Source of the DNA: Enterococcus saigonensis
GTDB lineage: Bacteria; Bacillota; Bacilli; Lactobacillales; Enterococcaceae
Assembly: GCF_011397115.1 (NCBI RefSeq)
Contig: NZ_AP022822.1
Location: forward strand, 248,001-312,000
DNA: 64,000 nt
Direction of reading: 5' to 3'
In this document: positions 34,102 to 41,567 of the stretch, piece by piece
Layout: each line of letters begins with the position of its first letter
How positions within the stretch are numbered: position 1 is the first letter of the stretch
Notes under the pieces: model-generated
The model's input: the letters and a program-made list of their open reading frames with translations, nothing else
What the model was told of the DNA's origin: nothing
Database searches by the model: none
Made by a program: the position numbers and the translations under genes

Positions 34102-34144
34102 TACAATTTTCTTGTCGTCGGGAAAGGTCTAAAAAAATTCCCGA
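34102..34144 (+). promoter_or_regulatory. sagA promoter -10 and 5'-terminal mRNA hairpin
   Basis: TACAAT (34102-34107) is a likely -10 with no clear -35. The hairpin TCGGGAA (34118-34124) / TTCCCGA (34138-34144), with a 13-base loop, would begin within a few bases of the predicted transcript 5' end. Such hairpins stabilise mRNA of highly expressed secreted proteins. Confidence 0.45.
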
Positions 34145-34189
34145 ATCGTTAAGAAAAAATTCAAAGTTAGCCAGTCGGAGGAATGAAGA

Positions 34190-35515
34190 GTGAAGAAGAG
34201 TTTGTTATCAGCATTGTTAGTTTGCTCATTAACACTTACAGCAGTTGCAGCTCCCAGTGTAGCCGCGGCAGATACTATCGATCAAAAAATTGAAAATCAA
34301 GATAAAGTAATTAACGACTTACAAGGTAAACAAGCAAGTGCTCAAGCGCAAATTGATGCTCTTGAAAGCGAAGTTGCTGCCATTACCGCTAAAGCAGAAG
34401 CTTTAGTAAATGAGCAAGTAAAATTAAATAAAGATACACAAAAATTACAAAAAGAAATTGCGGACTTAAAAGTTCGTATTGCGAAACGGGAAGATGCAAT
34501 TAAAAAGCAAGCCCGCGATGTTCAAGTAAATGGACAAAGTACAAACTTTATTGACGCTGTTGTAGAATCTGATTCTTTAACAGATGCAATCGGTCGTGTT
34601 CAAGCGATGACAACAATTGTTAAAGCCAACAACGATTTGGTAAAACAACAAAAAGCTGATAAAAAAGCCGTTGAAGATAAAAAAGCTGAAAACGACAAAA
34701 AATTGGCTCAAATCCAAGCAAACCAAGCAGAACTTGAAAACCAAAAAGCAGATGTTCAAGGCAAGCAAGCTGATTTAAATGCTATGAAAGCTGATCTTGC
34801 GTTACAACAAAATACTGCTGAAGGTCAAAAAGCTAGCTTGCAAAAACAAAAACAAGAAGCAGAAGCAGAACAAGCTCGTATTCGCGAACAAGAAAAACAA
34901 GCAGAAGCTGCTCGTAAACAAGCGCAAGAACAAGCGACACAAGCTGCTGTTTCAGAAAGTACAAATAATACAGTAACAGAAGAATCAAGTTCAACTAATT
35001 CAGCGCCTGTGACAAATGAATCTTCAACAGGTTCTTCTAATAATTCAAATACTGGAAATACAGGCTCAACTACTGGCAATACAGGGACAGCCGGTGATAA
35101 TGATGGTGGTTCTTCTCAAGAAACACCAAAACCAGAAATTCCAAAACCAAGTATCCCTGCTCCTTCAGGTGGCGGCGTAATTGGCTATGCACAACAATTT
35201 ATTGGTGTGCCATATGTTTGGGGCGGTAAAGATCCTTCAGGTTTTGACTGTTCAGGTTTTGTAGGGTATGTTTACTTACATGCAGCTGGGCGTAACATTG
35301 GTACGTACACAGTAGCACAAGAATCTGCTGGTACTATTATTCCTGTAAGCCAAGCGCAACCAGGTGACTTATACTTCTGGGGTTCACCAGGTAGCTCTCA
35401 CCACGTAGCAATTGCAATGGGTGGAGGACAATATATTCATGCGCCACAACCTGGCCAATCTGTTACAATCAGTTCTGTCTCTTACTTTGCACCACAATTT
35501 GCAGTTCGGATGTAA
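34190..35515 (+). CDS. sagA: SagA-type secreted NlpC/P60 peptidoglycan hydrolase
   Basis: Secreted D,L-endopeptidase related to SagA of E. faecium and p60/PcsB proteins. The signal peptide (1-27) ends VAAA. A long coiled coil (about 28-250, rich in Ala, Gln and Lys) has the SagA-like segment AIGRVQAMTTIVKANNDL. A Ser/Thr/Gly-rich linker follows (about 255-325). The C-terminal NlpC/P60 domain has Cys354 in FDCSGF, His405 in HHVAIAMGGG and YIHAPQPG. The start GTG 34190 has CGGAGGA seven bases upstream. In related species it splits daughter cells, is secreted abundantly, and releases muropeptides sensed by host NOD2. The linker is shorter than in E. faecium as I remember it. Confidence 0.95.
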   Translation: MKKSLLSALLVCSLTLTAVAAPSVAAADTIDQKIENQDKVINDLQGKQASAQAQIDALESEVAAITAKAEALVNEQVKLNKDTQKLQKEIADLKVRIAKREDAIKKQARDVQVNGQSTNFIDAVVESDSLTDAIGRVQAMTTIVKANNDLVKQQKADKKAVEDKKAENDKKLAQIQANQAELENQKADVQGKQADLNAMKADLALQQNTAEGQKASLQKQKQEAEAEQARIREQEKQAEAARKQAQEQATQAAVSESTNNTVTEESSSTNSAPVTNESSTGSSNNSNTGNTGSTTGNTGTAGDNDGGSSQETPKPEIPKPSIPAPSGGGVIGYAQQFIGVPYVWGGKDPSGFDCSGFVGYVYLHAAGRNIGTYTVAQESAGTIIPVSQAQPGDLYFWGSPGSSHHVAIAMGGGQYIHAPQPGQSVTISSVSYFAPQFAVRM

Positions 35516-35529
35516 TTTATAATATTTGG

Positions 35530-35561
35530 ACACGACTTTCCCTGGAAGGTCGTGTTTTTTA
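35530..35561 (+). terminator. Terminator after sagA
   Basis: 12-bp stem ACACGACTTTCC / GGAAGGTCGTGT with one T-G pair and a tight loop, then TTTTTT. Confidence 0.92.
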
Positions 35562-35642
35562 GTATAGTCAAGTTGCTAAAAGCGTGATAAAGTAAACATG
35601 ATTTTGTAGCAATAATAAAATTGAATTCTCAAAACGAGAAGA

Positions 35643-35693
35643 CTTATTTTTAAAAAGATAAGAGGGGGTAAAAATGATGTCCTCTTATTTTTT
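35643..35693 (+). promoter_or_regulatory. Terminator/antiterminator leader before the Tad2-like gene
   Basis: ATAAGAGG (35658-35665) and CCTCTTAT (35681-35688) form a stem followed by TTTTT, an intrinsic terminator 55 bases before the gene. An alternative hairpin, CTTATTTTT with AAAAAGATAAG (35643-35662), uses the same ATAAG and excludes the terminator. Two more inverted repeats lie upstream: TTGCTA/TAGCAA (about 35572-35611) and TTCTC/GAGAA (about 35627-35640). The pattern fits attenuation by an unknown signal. Confidence 0.5.
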
Positions 35694-35703
35694 CGATGAC
35701 TGA
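35674..35703 (+). CDS. Possible 9-codon leader peptide
   Basis: AGAGGGGG (35661-35668) precedes ATGATG, giving MMSSYFFDD and a stop. The frame crosses the 3' arm of the terminator hairpin, so translation could affect folding. No run of a single amino acid stands out, which weakens a classical attenuation model. It may be chance. Confidence 0.25.
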   Translation: MMSSYFFDD

Positions 35704-35747
35704 TTTTTAGTTGTGTTTTGAGAGTATCTGTTTAAGGAGAGAGCAAT

Positions 35748-35969
35748 ATGACATTTGAAGAAATTTTACCGCATTTAAAAAAAGGTGAAAAGATTATACG
35801 TAAAGGTTGGAGTGGTTTTGAGTTATACGTGACCTTGGTGGAAAAAGAAATGTATGATGGTGCACCAGTTACTCCTTATTTTCTTATTAAGACCGCTGAT
35901 GAAGGATTTTCTAGCTTTGCACCGACTGTTTGTGATATTTTGGCGAATGATTGGGAAATTGTTGAATGA
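35748..35969 (+). CDS. DUF2829 / Tad2-like domain protein
   Basis: A 73-residue protein that resembles DUF2829: TFEEILPHLKKGEKIIRKGW at the start, then PYFLIKTADEG, and the end DILANDWEIVE. The domain is now linked to Tad2, a phage protein that sequesters the signalling molecule of Thoeris defence; many copies occur in phages and prophages, some in chromosomes. Here it is a single chromosomal gene with no phage genes nearby, sharing ATGA with the SDR gene after it. AAGGAGAG precedes the ATG. Its function here is unknown; it could bind a nucleotide-like ligand. Confidence 0.82.
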   Translation: MTFEEILPHLKKGEKIIRKGWSGFELYVTLVEKEMYDGAPVTPYFLIKTADEGFSSFAPTVCDILANDWEIVE

Positions 35970-36721
35970 CTGATTTAAATAAAAATGAATTTTTGAATCG
36001 CGTAGTTTTTGTGACAGGAGCTGCTTCTGGTATTGGGCACGCACAAGCTATAGCCTTTTTAGAAGCCGGTGCAAAAGTTTTTGGTGTAGATATACAAAAA
36101 GATTTTTTGCCGTTTTTTTCAAAATATGGAGATCATTTCAAGGGTTTTAGTGGGGATGTGTCAAAAAAAGAAACGTGTCTTAAAGCTGTAGAAGTTTGTT
36201 TATCTCATTTTGGGCAAGTCGATATTTTGCTGAATACGGCTGGTAAGTTAGATGACTATAAGCCGTTACTTGAAACAGATGATAATTTATGGCAAGAGAT
36301 TTTAACTACTAATTTGAACAGCATATATTACCTTACCAAGGCTGTTTTGCCAACGTTGATTAAAACAAAAGGTACGGTCATTAATATGTGTTCAATTGCT
36401 AGTTTAGTAGCAGGTGGAGGCGGAATTAGTTACACTGTTAGTAAACACGCTATTGCGGGTTTTACTAAACAATTGGCATTGGATTATGCTGAAAAAATTC
36501 ATGTAGTCGGAATTGCTCCTGGAGCCATTCAAACGCCAATGAATGCGGCTGATTTTGCCGGTACAGGAGAAATGGCAGCTTGGGTAGCTGATGAAACCCC
36601 TGTTAAACGTTGGGCACAAGCAGTAGAAGTTGCAGATTTGACGCTGTTTTTAGCCAGTGACAAAGCGAGATATATGCAAGGGAATATTATACCAATTGAT
36701 GGTGGTTGGCTTTTGAAATAA
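35966..36721 (+). CDS. Short-chain dehydrogenase/reductase
   Basis: A classical SDR of 251 residues. Cofactor motif TGAASGIG near residues 17-24, NTAGKL, catalytic Ser in INMCSIAS and YTVSK with the Tyr-Lys pair, then PGAIQTPM and the C-terminal NIIPIDGGWLL. The Asp in FGVDIQ after the second strand suggests NAD(H) preference. The substrate cannot be told; annotation pipelines often call this 3-oxoacyl-ACP reductase, but it is outside a fatty acid cluster. Its start overlaps the Tad2-like gene (ATGA), so they are co-translated and may act together. Confidence 0.9.
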   Translation: MTDLNKNEFLNRVVFVTGAASGIGHAQAIAFLEAGAKVFGVDIQKDFLPFFSKYGDHFKGFSGDVSKKETCLKAVEVCLSHFGQVDILLNTAGKLDDYKPLLETDDNLWQEILTTNLNSIYYLTKAVLPTLIKTKGTVINMCSIASLVAGGGGISYTVSKHAIAGFTKQLALDYAEKIHVVGIAPGAIQTPMNAADFAGTGEMAAWVADETPVKRWAQAVEVADLTLFLASDKARYMQGNIIPIDGGWLLK

Positions 36722-36775
36722 AACTGTAAAGCAAAAAAGCCTTGCATTGTTGAAGAGAGTTGCTTATAGTTGATA

Positions 36776-36856
36776 GCGGGGAAAAAATCCCACTGCACCA
36801 CTTCAATCCTTTGGGTGCAGCTTATTACCAAGGTAAGATACCTTGCAAAGGAGAGA
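36776..36856 (+). ncRNA. PreQ1-II riboswitch
   Basis: The layout fits the preQ1-II (COG4708) class: a short P1 (GGGGA...TCCC, 36778-36790), P2 CTGCACC (36793-36799) / GGTGCAG (36814-36820) with a pyrimidine-rich loop, the conserved CTTATTACC, a small P4 hairpin AAGGTAAGATACCTT (36830-36844), and GCAAAGGAGAG, which contains the ribosome site. In the known structure this Shine-Dalgarno region joins the pseudoknot when preQ1 binds. The downstream gene is queT, as expected. Confidence 0.88.
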
Positions 36857-36861
36857 ATAAA

Positions 36862-37374
36862 ATGGACAATCAAATCAAAAAAATAGGTTCAATTCATTTT
36901 ACGACAGACGAAATTGCCAAGATGGCAGTCGTTGCTGCACTCTACGTAGTAGTTACCGTTTTTTTAGCGCCGTTTAGTTTTGGACAAGTTCAATTGCGCG
37001 TAGCAGAAATGTTCAACTTTTTAGCCTTGTATAACAAGCGCTATGTGTGGTCGGTGACGATTGGTTGTGCACTCGCCAATATCGCTTCTCCTAACGGCAT
37101 CATCGACGTTATCGTGGGAAGTGTTTGCACCTTTTTTGTTTTAGTCATTTGCCGCAAAGTTTGTAAAAATTTTGCCGATATGCGCATTAAAATTGCTGTT
37201 ACCGCTGTACTATTCGCCTTTTCAATGTTTACAGTAGCGGGACAGTTAACCATTTTATACCAGATGCCTTTTTGGATGAATTGGGGCTACATTGCAATAG
37301 GAGAATTATTATCTATGACTATTGGTGGAATTGTTATTTACACGATTGGTCAAAAAATTAATTTAACAAAATAA
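36862..37374 (+). CDS. queT: QueT-family queuosine precursor transporter (ECF S component)
   Basis: A 170-residue membrane protein with about five or six helices. Signature QLRVAEMFNFLALYNKRYVWSVTIGCALANIASP (in parts: RVAEMFN, NKRYVW, GCALAN) defines the COG4708/QueT family. It is thought to import preQ1 or a similar precursor with the shared ECF module. The ATG at 36862 follows AAAGGAGAG, which is part of the preQ1-II riboswitch. No queuosine synthesis gene is present in the window, which fits salvage. Confidence 0.92.
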   Translation: MDNQIKKIGSIHFTTDEIAKMAVVAALYVVVTVFLAPFSFGQVQLRVAEMFNFLALYNKRYVWSVTIGCALANIASPNGIIDVIVGSVCTFFVLVICRKVCKNFADMRIKIAVTAVLFAFSMFTVAGQLTILYQMPFWMNWGYIAIGELLSMTIGGIVIYTIGQKINLTK

Positions 37375-37384
37375 TTTTGTACAG

Positions 37385-37414
37385 GCAGACTTGATTGAAG
37401 GTCTGCTTTTTTTT
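37385..37414 (+). terminator. Terminator after queT
   Basis: GCAGAC (37385-37390) / GTCTGC (37401-37406), extended by TT/AA, followed by eight T residues. Confidence 0.88.
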
Positions 37415-37420
37415 ATATCT

Positions 37421-37455
37421 CAAAAAAAAACACACGTCAAATTGTGACGTGTGTT
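37421..37455 (-). terminator. Terminator of the reverse-strand M3 peptidase gene
   Basis: AACACACGTCA (37429-37439) / TGACGTGTGTT (37445-37455); on the reverse strand it ends in a run of nine T residues. Confidence 0.93.
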
Positions 37456-37473
37456 GTAGGGGATGAGAAAAGT

Positions 37474-39264
37474 TTACTTCACATATTCTTCCGTCAAAGC
37501 CATAAATTCATGGATGTCTTGTAAGACCATGTCGATTCCTGCTTGCCAAAAATCTGGTTTAGTTAGATCAACATTTAAATGTTTTTGAGCCAATTCTTCT
37601 GTGGTCATTGCAGCAGTATCACGTAGTAATGCAATGTATTGATCTTCAAAGTTACCTGTACTCTTCATTGCTTGTGCGTAAATTCCCATGCTAAACAAAT
37701 AACCAAAAGTATATGGGAAATTATAAAATGGTACATCATCAATGAAGAAATGTAATTTTGCAGCCCAGAAATGAGGATGATATTCAGCCAAACCATCTGC
37801 ATAGGCTTCTTTTTGCGCAGTTAGCATCATTTCAGTAATTTTTTCTGGAGCAACGAGACCTTGTTGGCGAGCTGTGTAAAAATTATTTTCGAAAATAAAA
37901 CGAGCATGAATGTTCATAAACATCGCAATTGCATTTTGCATTTTTGCATCTAATAAATTAATTTTTTCAGCTTTTGATGTTGCTCCTTTTAAGGTAGCAT
38001 CTGCCACAATTAATTCAGCAAAAGTACTTGCTGTTTCAGCAACATTCATAGCATAATCTTGATTCAAGCGTGGAATATCCCATAATACACTGCTGTGAAA
38101 GGCATGACCTAATTCATGAGCTAAAGTAGCAACTTCATTAATGGAGTTACTATAGGTCATGAAAATCCGTGATTCTTTTGTTTCTGGTAATTCAGTACAG
38201 TAGCCACCAGGGCGTTTTCCTGGTCGGTCTTCTGCCTCAATCCAACTTTTTTCAAAAGCCATTTGAGCGAAGTCCGCCATTTTAGGACTAAATTTACGGA
38301 AATTATCTAAGATAAATACAGCGGCTTCATCATAGCTAAAAGTTCGTTCCTTCATGCCATCCAAAATAATAGGGGCATCTTGATCTTGCCATTCCATTTT
38401 TTCTTTACCGAACAATTGCGCTTTGCGAGTTAGGAAGTCCACAATTGGCTGTTTATTTTTTTGAATGGTACTCCACATAGCGTTAAGTGTGGCTTTGGAC
38501 ATTCGATTGTATTCTAACGGTTGTTTTAAATAGTCACTTACCCCGTGTAGTTTATAAGTAGACAAACGGAAACCGTCTAAGTGATTCAATGTATCGGCAA
38601 ATAACTCTGCTTTCTCCCGCCAGACTTTCTCCCAATTGGCAAATAAGGTAGCGCGGACTTCTTTGTCAGGATCGCCCATCATTTTGTTAAAAGCTTGGCC
38701 GGCAGATAGTTTTTGTACGTTACCCGTTTTATCAGTAAAGGGGATTTCAATGGTGGCAACCAGGGTATCATAGTGCTGGCTCCATGCGTTCAAGCCATCC
38801 AAAGATAATGTGTTGATAATATTTTCTGCTTCTTCAGATAACAATTCATTCCCATCGCGACGAATTTCACTTAAACGAAAAGCAACGGGTTTTAACGAGT
38901 CGCTTTCTAAAAGTTTCGCCCAATCACTGTCGTTTATTTCAGTAAATTTCTTGGCTAAAATTGTTTCGCTTAATTGGAAAATAGGAGATAGCGAAGTTAG
39001 CTTACCATAACGAATTTTAGCATCTACATCTGTCACATCAGCAGACATCAAGGCGTTTAAAAATGAGCTGCATTGAGAAAATCCGTTGGCAATTTTTTCT
39101 CGTAAGTTTAAAAGTTCGGCTAAATTTGTTGTAATATCATTTTGTTTGACGCGGGTTTGGTATTCTTTTAATTGGTCTTCTAAAAGTTCCATCCGGGCAG
39201 TAAGTTCTTTTGATTGACTTCCACCTGGAAAAATACTATCTAAATCCCATGTTAATGCGTACAT
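37474..39264 (-). CDS. pepF: M3-family oligoendopeptidase (PepF type)
   Basis: A cytosolic zinc metallopeptidase of 596 residues that degrades peptides of intermediate size. The thermolysin-like site is HELGH (383-387) in LAHELGHAFHS, with the downstream glutamate region NVAETASTFAE, both complete. The N-terminus MYALTWDLDSIFPGGS is typical of the PepF/M3 subgroup. A single gene on the reverse strand with its own terminator, divergent from the VanZ-like gene. Role: peptide nutrition or signal peptide breakdown, by family. Confidence 0.93.
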   Translation of the reverse strand: MYALTWDLDSIFPGGSQSKELTARMELLEDQLKEYQTRVKQNDITTNLAELLNLREKIANGFSQCSSFLNALMSADVTDVDAKIRYGKLTSLSPIFQLSETILAKKFTEINDSDWAKLLESDSLKPVAFRLSEIRRDGNELLSEEAENIINTLSLDGLNAWSQHYDTLVATIEIPFTDKTGNVQKLSAGQAFNKMMGDPDKEVRATLFANWEKVWREKAELFADTLNHLDGFRLSTYKLHGVSDYLKQPLEYNRMSKATLNAMWSTIQKNKQPIVDFLTRKAQLFGKEKMEWQDQDAPIILDGMKERTFSYDEAAVFILDNFRKFSPKMADFAQMAFEKSWIEAEDRPGKRPGGYCTELPETKESRIFMTYSNSINEVATLAHELGHAFHSSVLWDIPRLNQDYAMNVAETASTFAELIVADATLKGATSKAEKINLLDAKMQNAIAMFMNIHARFIFENNFYTARQQGLVAPEKITEMMLTAQKEAYADGLAEYHPHFWAAKLHFFIDDVPFYNFPYTFGYLFSMGIYAQAMKSTGNFEDQYIALLRDTAAMTTEELAQKHLNVDLTKPDFWQAGIDMVLQDIHEFMALTEEYVK

Positions 39265-39465
39265 CTACAACACTTCTTTCTATTAATTTAATCTTATTTA
39301 GTATAGCACAAGAAAAGTATTCAGAACCTTCTGAGAGCTTTGAATTTTACAATTATAATAAAAATCAGCTGCATTATTCTTTCACAAAAACCAACCAGAA
39401 ATCAAGAAAGACGTAATTCCATAATGGTTTATGATAAAATAGGAAAATGTATTGGAGGAGACTAG

Positions 39466-39969
39466 ATGAAACAAAATTTAAAAAATCCATACTTATATTT
39501 AAGCATCGCCATTATAATGATGATCATTTTATTTATTAGTTCTTCGCAAACGTATCATCAACAATCACAAATTGGTCTATTAGAAACGATGCTAAAAAAT
39601 GAACCTTTGAAAAAGTCTTTTAGCCAAATTGCTTTTAATTATGCTGGTAGTGAGATTAGCATTGCAGCTAAAGGTTACTTTTCTTTTGTAGAATTTTTCA
39701 TTCGTAAAGGCGCTCATTTTATAACGTACTTTATCTTAGGTGGGAGTTTATGTTTCGCACTGTACTATCGACTGAAAAATTTCTGGTGGGGTAGCTTTTT
39801 TGGAATTTTAAGTGCGACCGGATACGCTGCTTTGGATGAATTTCATCAACTACTAACAGGAGATAGAACGCCGCTTTTTCAAGATGTGGTGTTAGATATG
39901 TCAGGTGCCTTAACAGCATCAGTGCTTATTTTTTGTTATCTGCTTATCACGAAAAAAAGACTCTCATAG
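39466..39969 (+). CDS. VanZ-like membrane protein
   Basis: A 167-residue membrane protein with four predicted helices. VanZ-family motifs: RKGAHFITYFILGGSL, then DEFHQLLTGDRTPLFQDVVLDMSGA, including the Asp-Glu-x-His-Gln and Arg-x(6)-Asp-Val patterns. VanZ itself gives low-level teicoplanin resistance, but most homologues have unknown roles in the envelope, so no resistance function is claimed. GGAGGAG precedes the ATG. It is monocistronic, divergent from pepF. Confidence 0.88.
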   Translation: MKQNLKNPYLYLSIAIIMMIILFISSSQTYHQQSQIGLLETMLKNEPLKKSFSQIAFNYAGSEISIAAKGYFSFVEFFIRKGAHFITYFILGGSLCFALYYRLKNFWWGSFFGILSATGYAALDEFHQLLTGDRTPLFQDVVLDMSGALTASVLIFCYLLITKKRLS

Positions 39970-40028
39970 CTAAAAAATGGAATAATTTTAGGTGTTTGTT
40001 TTTTTGACTGCTCCTTACACCCTCTGAT

Positions 40029-40056
40029 TTGAAAAATGCGTATAAAGGGCTACAAT
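40029..40056 (+). promoter_or_regulatory. Promoter of the yebC gene pair
   Basis: TTGAAA (40029-40034), 16 bp, TACAAT (40051-40056), 53 bases before the ATG. Confidence 0.65.
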
Positions 40057-40109
40057 AAAGAAGTAAGCCTAAAATAGTTTAGGTAAAAGTGCAACGAGGA
40101 GGAATTAGG

Positions 40110-40835
40110 ATGTCAGGACATAGTAAGTGGAATAATATCCAAGGACGTAAAAATGCGCAAGATGCGAAGCGCGGCAAAATTTTTCAAAAATTATCACGGG
40201 AAATTTATATGGCAGCAAAATCTGGTGGTGGCGATGTGGCGATGAATCCCGCTTTGCGTTTAGTGGTGGATAAAGCTAAAGCTGCGAATATGCCAAATGA
40301 TAACGTGGAGCGTGCGATAAAAAAAGCGACAAGCTCTGCTGATGAAGCCAATTATGATGAAGTGACATACGAAGGTTACGGTCCTGGTGGGGTAGCGATT
40401 TTAGTTCATGCGCTAACAGACAATCGAAATCGAACCGCAACAAATGTACGAGTAGCCTTTACCCGCAATGGTGGAAATTTAGGAGAGACAGGCTCTGTTA
40501 ACTATCTATTTGAACGAAAAGGGTACATTGCTATTGAACGTGAAGGTCTGGCGGTGGATGAAGATAAAATGTTTGAAGATGTTTTGGAAGCTGGAGCAGA
40601 AGATTTAATCTCCGCACCAGAAGTTTTCGAAATATATACAGCACCCGAAGATTTTACCGCAGTTAGAGATCAATTAGAAAAAGATGGCTTTACTTTGGCC
40701 CAAGCAGAACTAACGATGGTACCCCAAACAACGATTGTTTTAGATGACGAACAAAAAGCTAAATTGGAACAACTAGTAGACAAATTAGAAGACGATGATG
40801 ATGTTGCTGAAGTCTTTACTAGTTTGGAAAATTAA
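40110..40835 (+). CDS. yebC: YebC/TACO1-family protein
   Basis: A 241-residue cytosolic protein with the family N-terminus SGHSKWNNIQGRKNAQDAKRG and full length. The family was listed as transcription regulators (PmpR); recent work links some YebC proteins to relieving ribosome stalling on proline stretches. The ATG at 40110 has GAGGAGG upstream; an in-frame ATG at 40089 lacks a site. Followed after two bases by the DUF1275 gene, so they share a transcript. Confidence 0.96.
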   Translation: MSGHSKWNNIQGRKNAQDAKRGKIFQKLSREIYMAAKSGGGDVAMNPALRLVVDKAKAANMPNDNVERAIKKATSSADEANYDEVTYEGYGPGGVAILVHALTDNRNRTATNVRVAFTRNGGNLGETGSVNYLFERKGYIAIEREGLAVDEDKMFEDVLEAGAEDLISAPEVFEIYTAPEDFTAVRDQLEKDGFTLAQAELTMVPQTTIVLDDEQKAKLEQLVDKLEDDDDVAEVFTSLEN

Positions 40836-40837
40836 AG

Positions 40838-41521
40838 ATGCCATTACCAAAATTCAAATTTCTCGACGAGCGTATTGCGATTCATGAAAGTTTGCCTGTG
40901 GGGGTTATGTTGGCGATGGCAGGCGGCTTTTTAGACGCCTATACGTATTTATTTCATGGTCAAGTTTTTGCAAGTATGCAGTCAGGCAATGTCATTTTAT
41001 TGGGCTTAAATTTGGCGCAAGGAAATTTTGATCATATCATTGGCTATCTGTTTCCCATTTTTATCTTTTTGTTAGGAATTTTTTTTACAGATGTACTGAA
41101 ATTTCGGTTTGAACATAAACGCTTTGTCTGGCAAAATGTAGCCGTCGCTATTGAAGCAGTAGGAATATTTTGTGTAGGGATTTTTTCGGATTCTGGCCAC
41201 AATTTGCTGATTAATTCTTCGTTGTCCTTTTTTGCAGCAATTCAATTTGCTACATATCGGCGCTTAGCAGGGCTACCTTATGCTACGACGATGACAACGG
41301 GTAATTTGCGTTCGATTGCTGATTATACGTACCATCATTTTTTCAAAAAAGATCCAACGGCTAGTTTTAAAATCAAATACACGGCAACAATCATTTTTTC
41401 TTTTTGTTTAGGGGCAATATTAAGTACATTATCTGCCCATCTTTTTGCTGGTAAAGCAATTTGGCTAGTATCATTGCTATTATTTGGTGTACTTGGTCTG
41501 ACCGTTTATCATCAAAAATAA
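40838..41521 (+). CDS. YoaK/DUF1275 family membrane protein
   Basis: A 227-residue protein with about six helices. DUF1275 features: MAGGFLDAYTYLFHGQVFASMQSGNVILLG near the N-terminus (given here in part: GGFLDAYTY, QSGNVILLG) and YATTMTTGNLRS in the middle. Function unknown; members are thought to be transporters. Its start lies two bases after yebC; the ribosome site would be inside the yebC end, and only weak purine stretches are seen, so translation may depend on coupling. The stop codon overlaps a palindromic terminator. Confidence 0.9.
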   Translation: MPLPKFKFLDERIAIHESLPVGVMLAMAGGFLDAYTYLFHGQVFASMQSGNVILLGLNLAQGNFDHIIGYLFPIFIFLLGIFFTDVLKFRFEHKRFVWQNVAVAIEAVGIFCVGIFSDSGHNLLINSSLSFFAAIQFATYRRLAGLPYATTMTTGNLRSIADYTYHHFFKKDPTASFKIKYTATIIFSFCLGAILSTLSAHLFAGKAIWLVSLLLFGVLGLTVYHQK

Positions 41522-41567
41522 AATAAGCCAACTTAGAAATTAATTTCTAAGTTGGCTTATTTTTTAA
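41521..41567. terminator. Perfect 42-bp palindromic bidirectional terminator
   Basis: 41521-41541 and 41542-41562 are exact inverted copies (AAATAAGCCAACTTAGAAATT and its complement) with T-rich sequence on both outer strands, between convergent genes. Confidence 0.92.

Noticed and set aside
34048..34104. TGTAAC and TGTTAC upstream of sagA as a WalR site
   Set aside because: The half-sites are about 30 bases apart and not paired in the required way, although WalRK control of such hydrolases is common.
39466..39969. VanZ-like gene as a glycopeptide resistance determinant
   Set aside because: No other van genes are present and VanZ-family proteins are common in sensitive bacteria.
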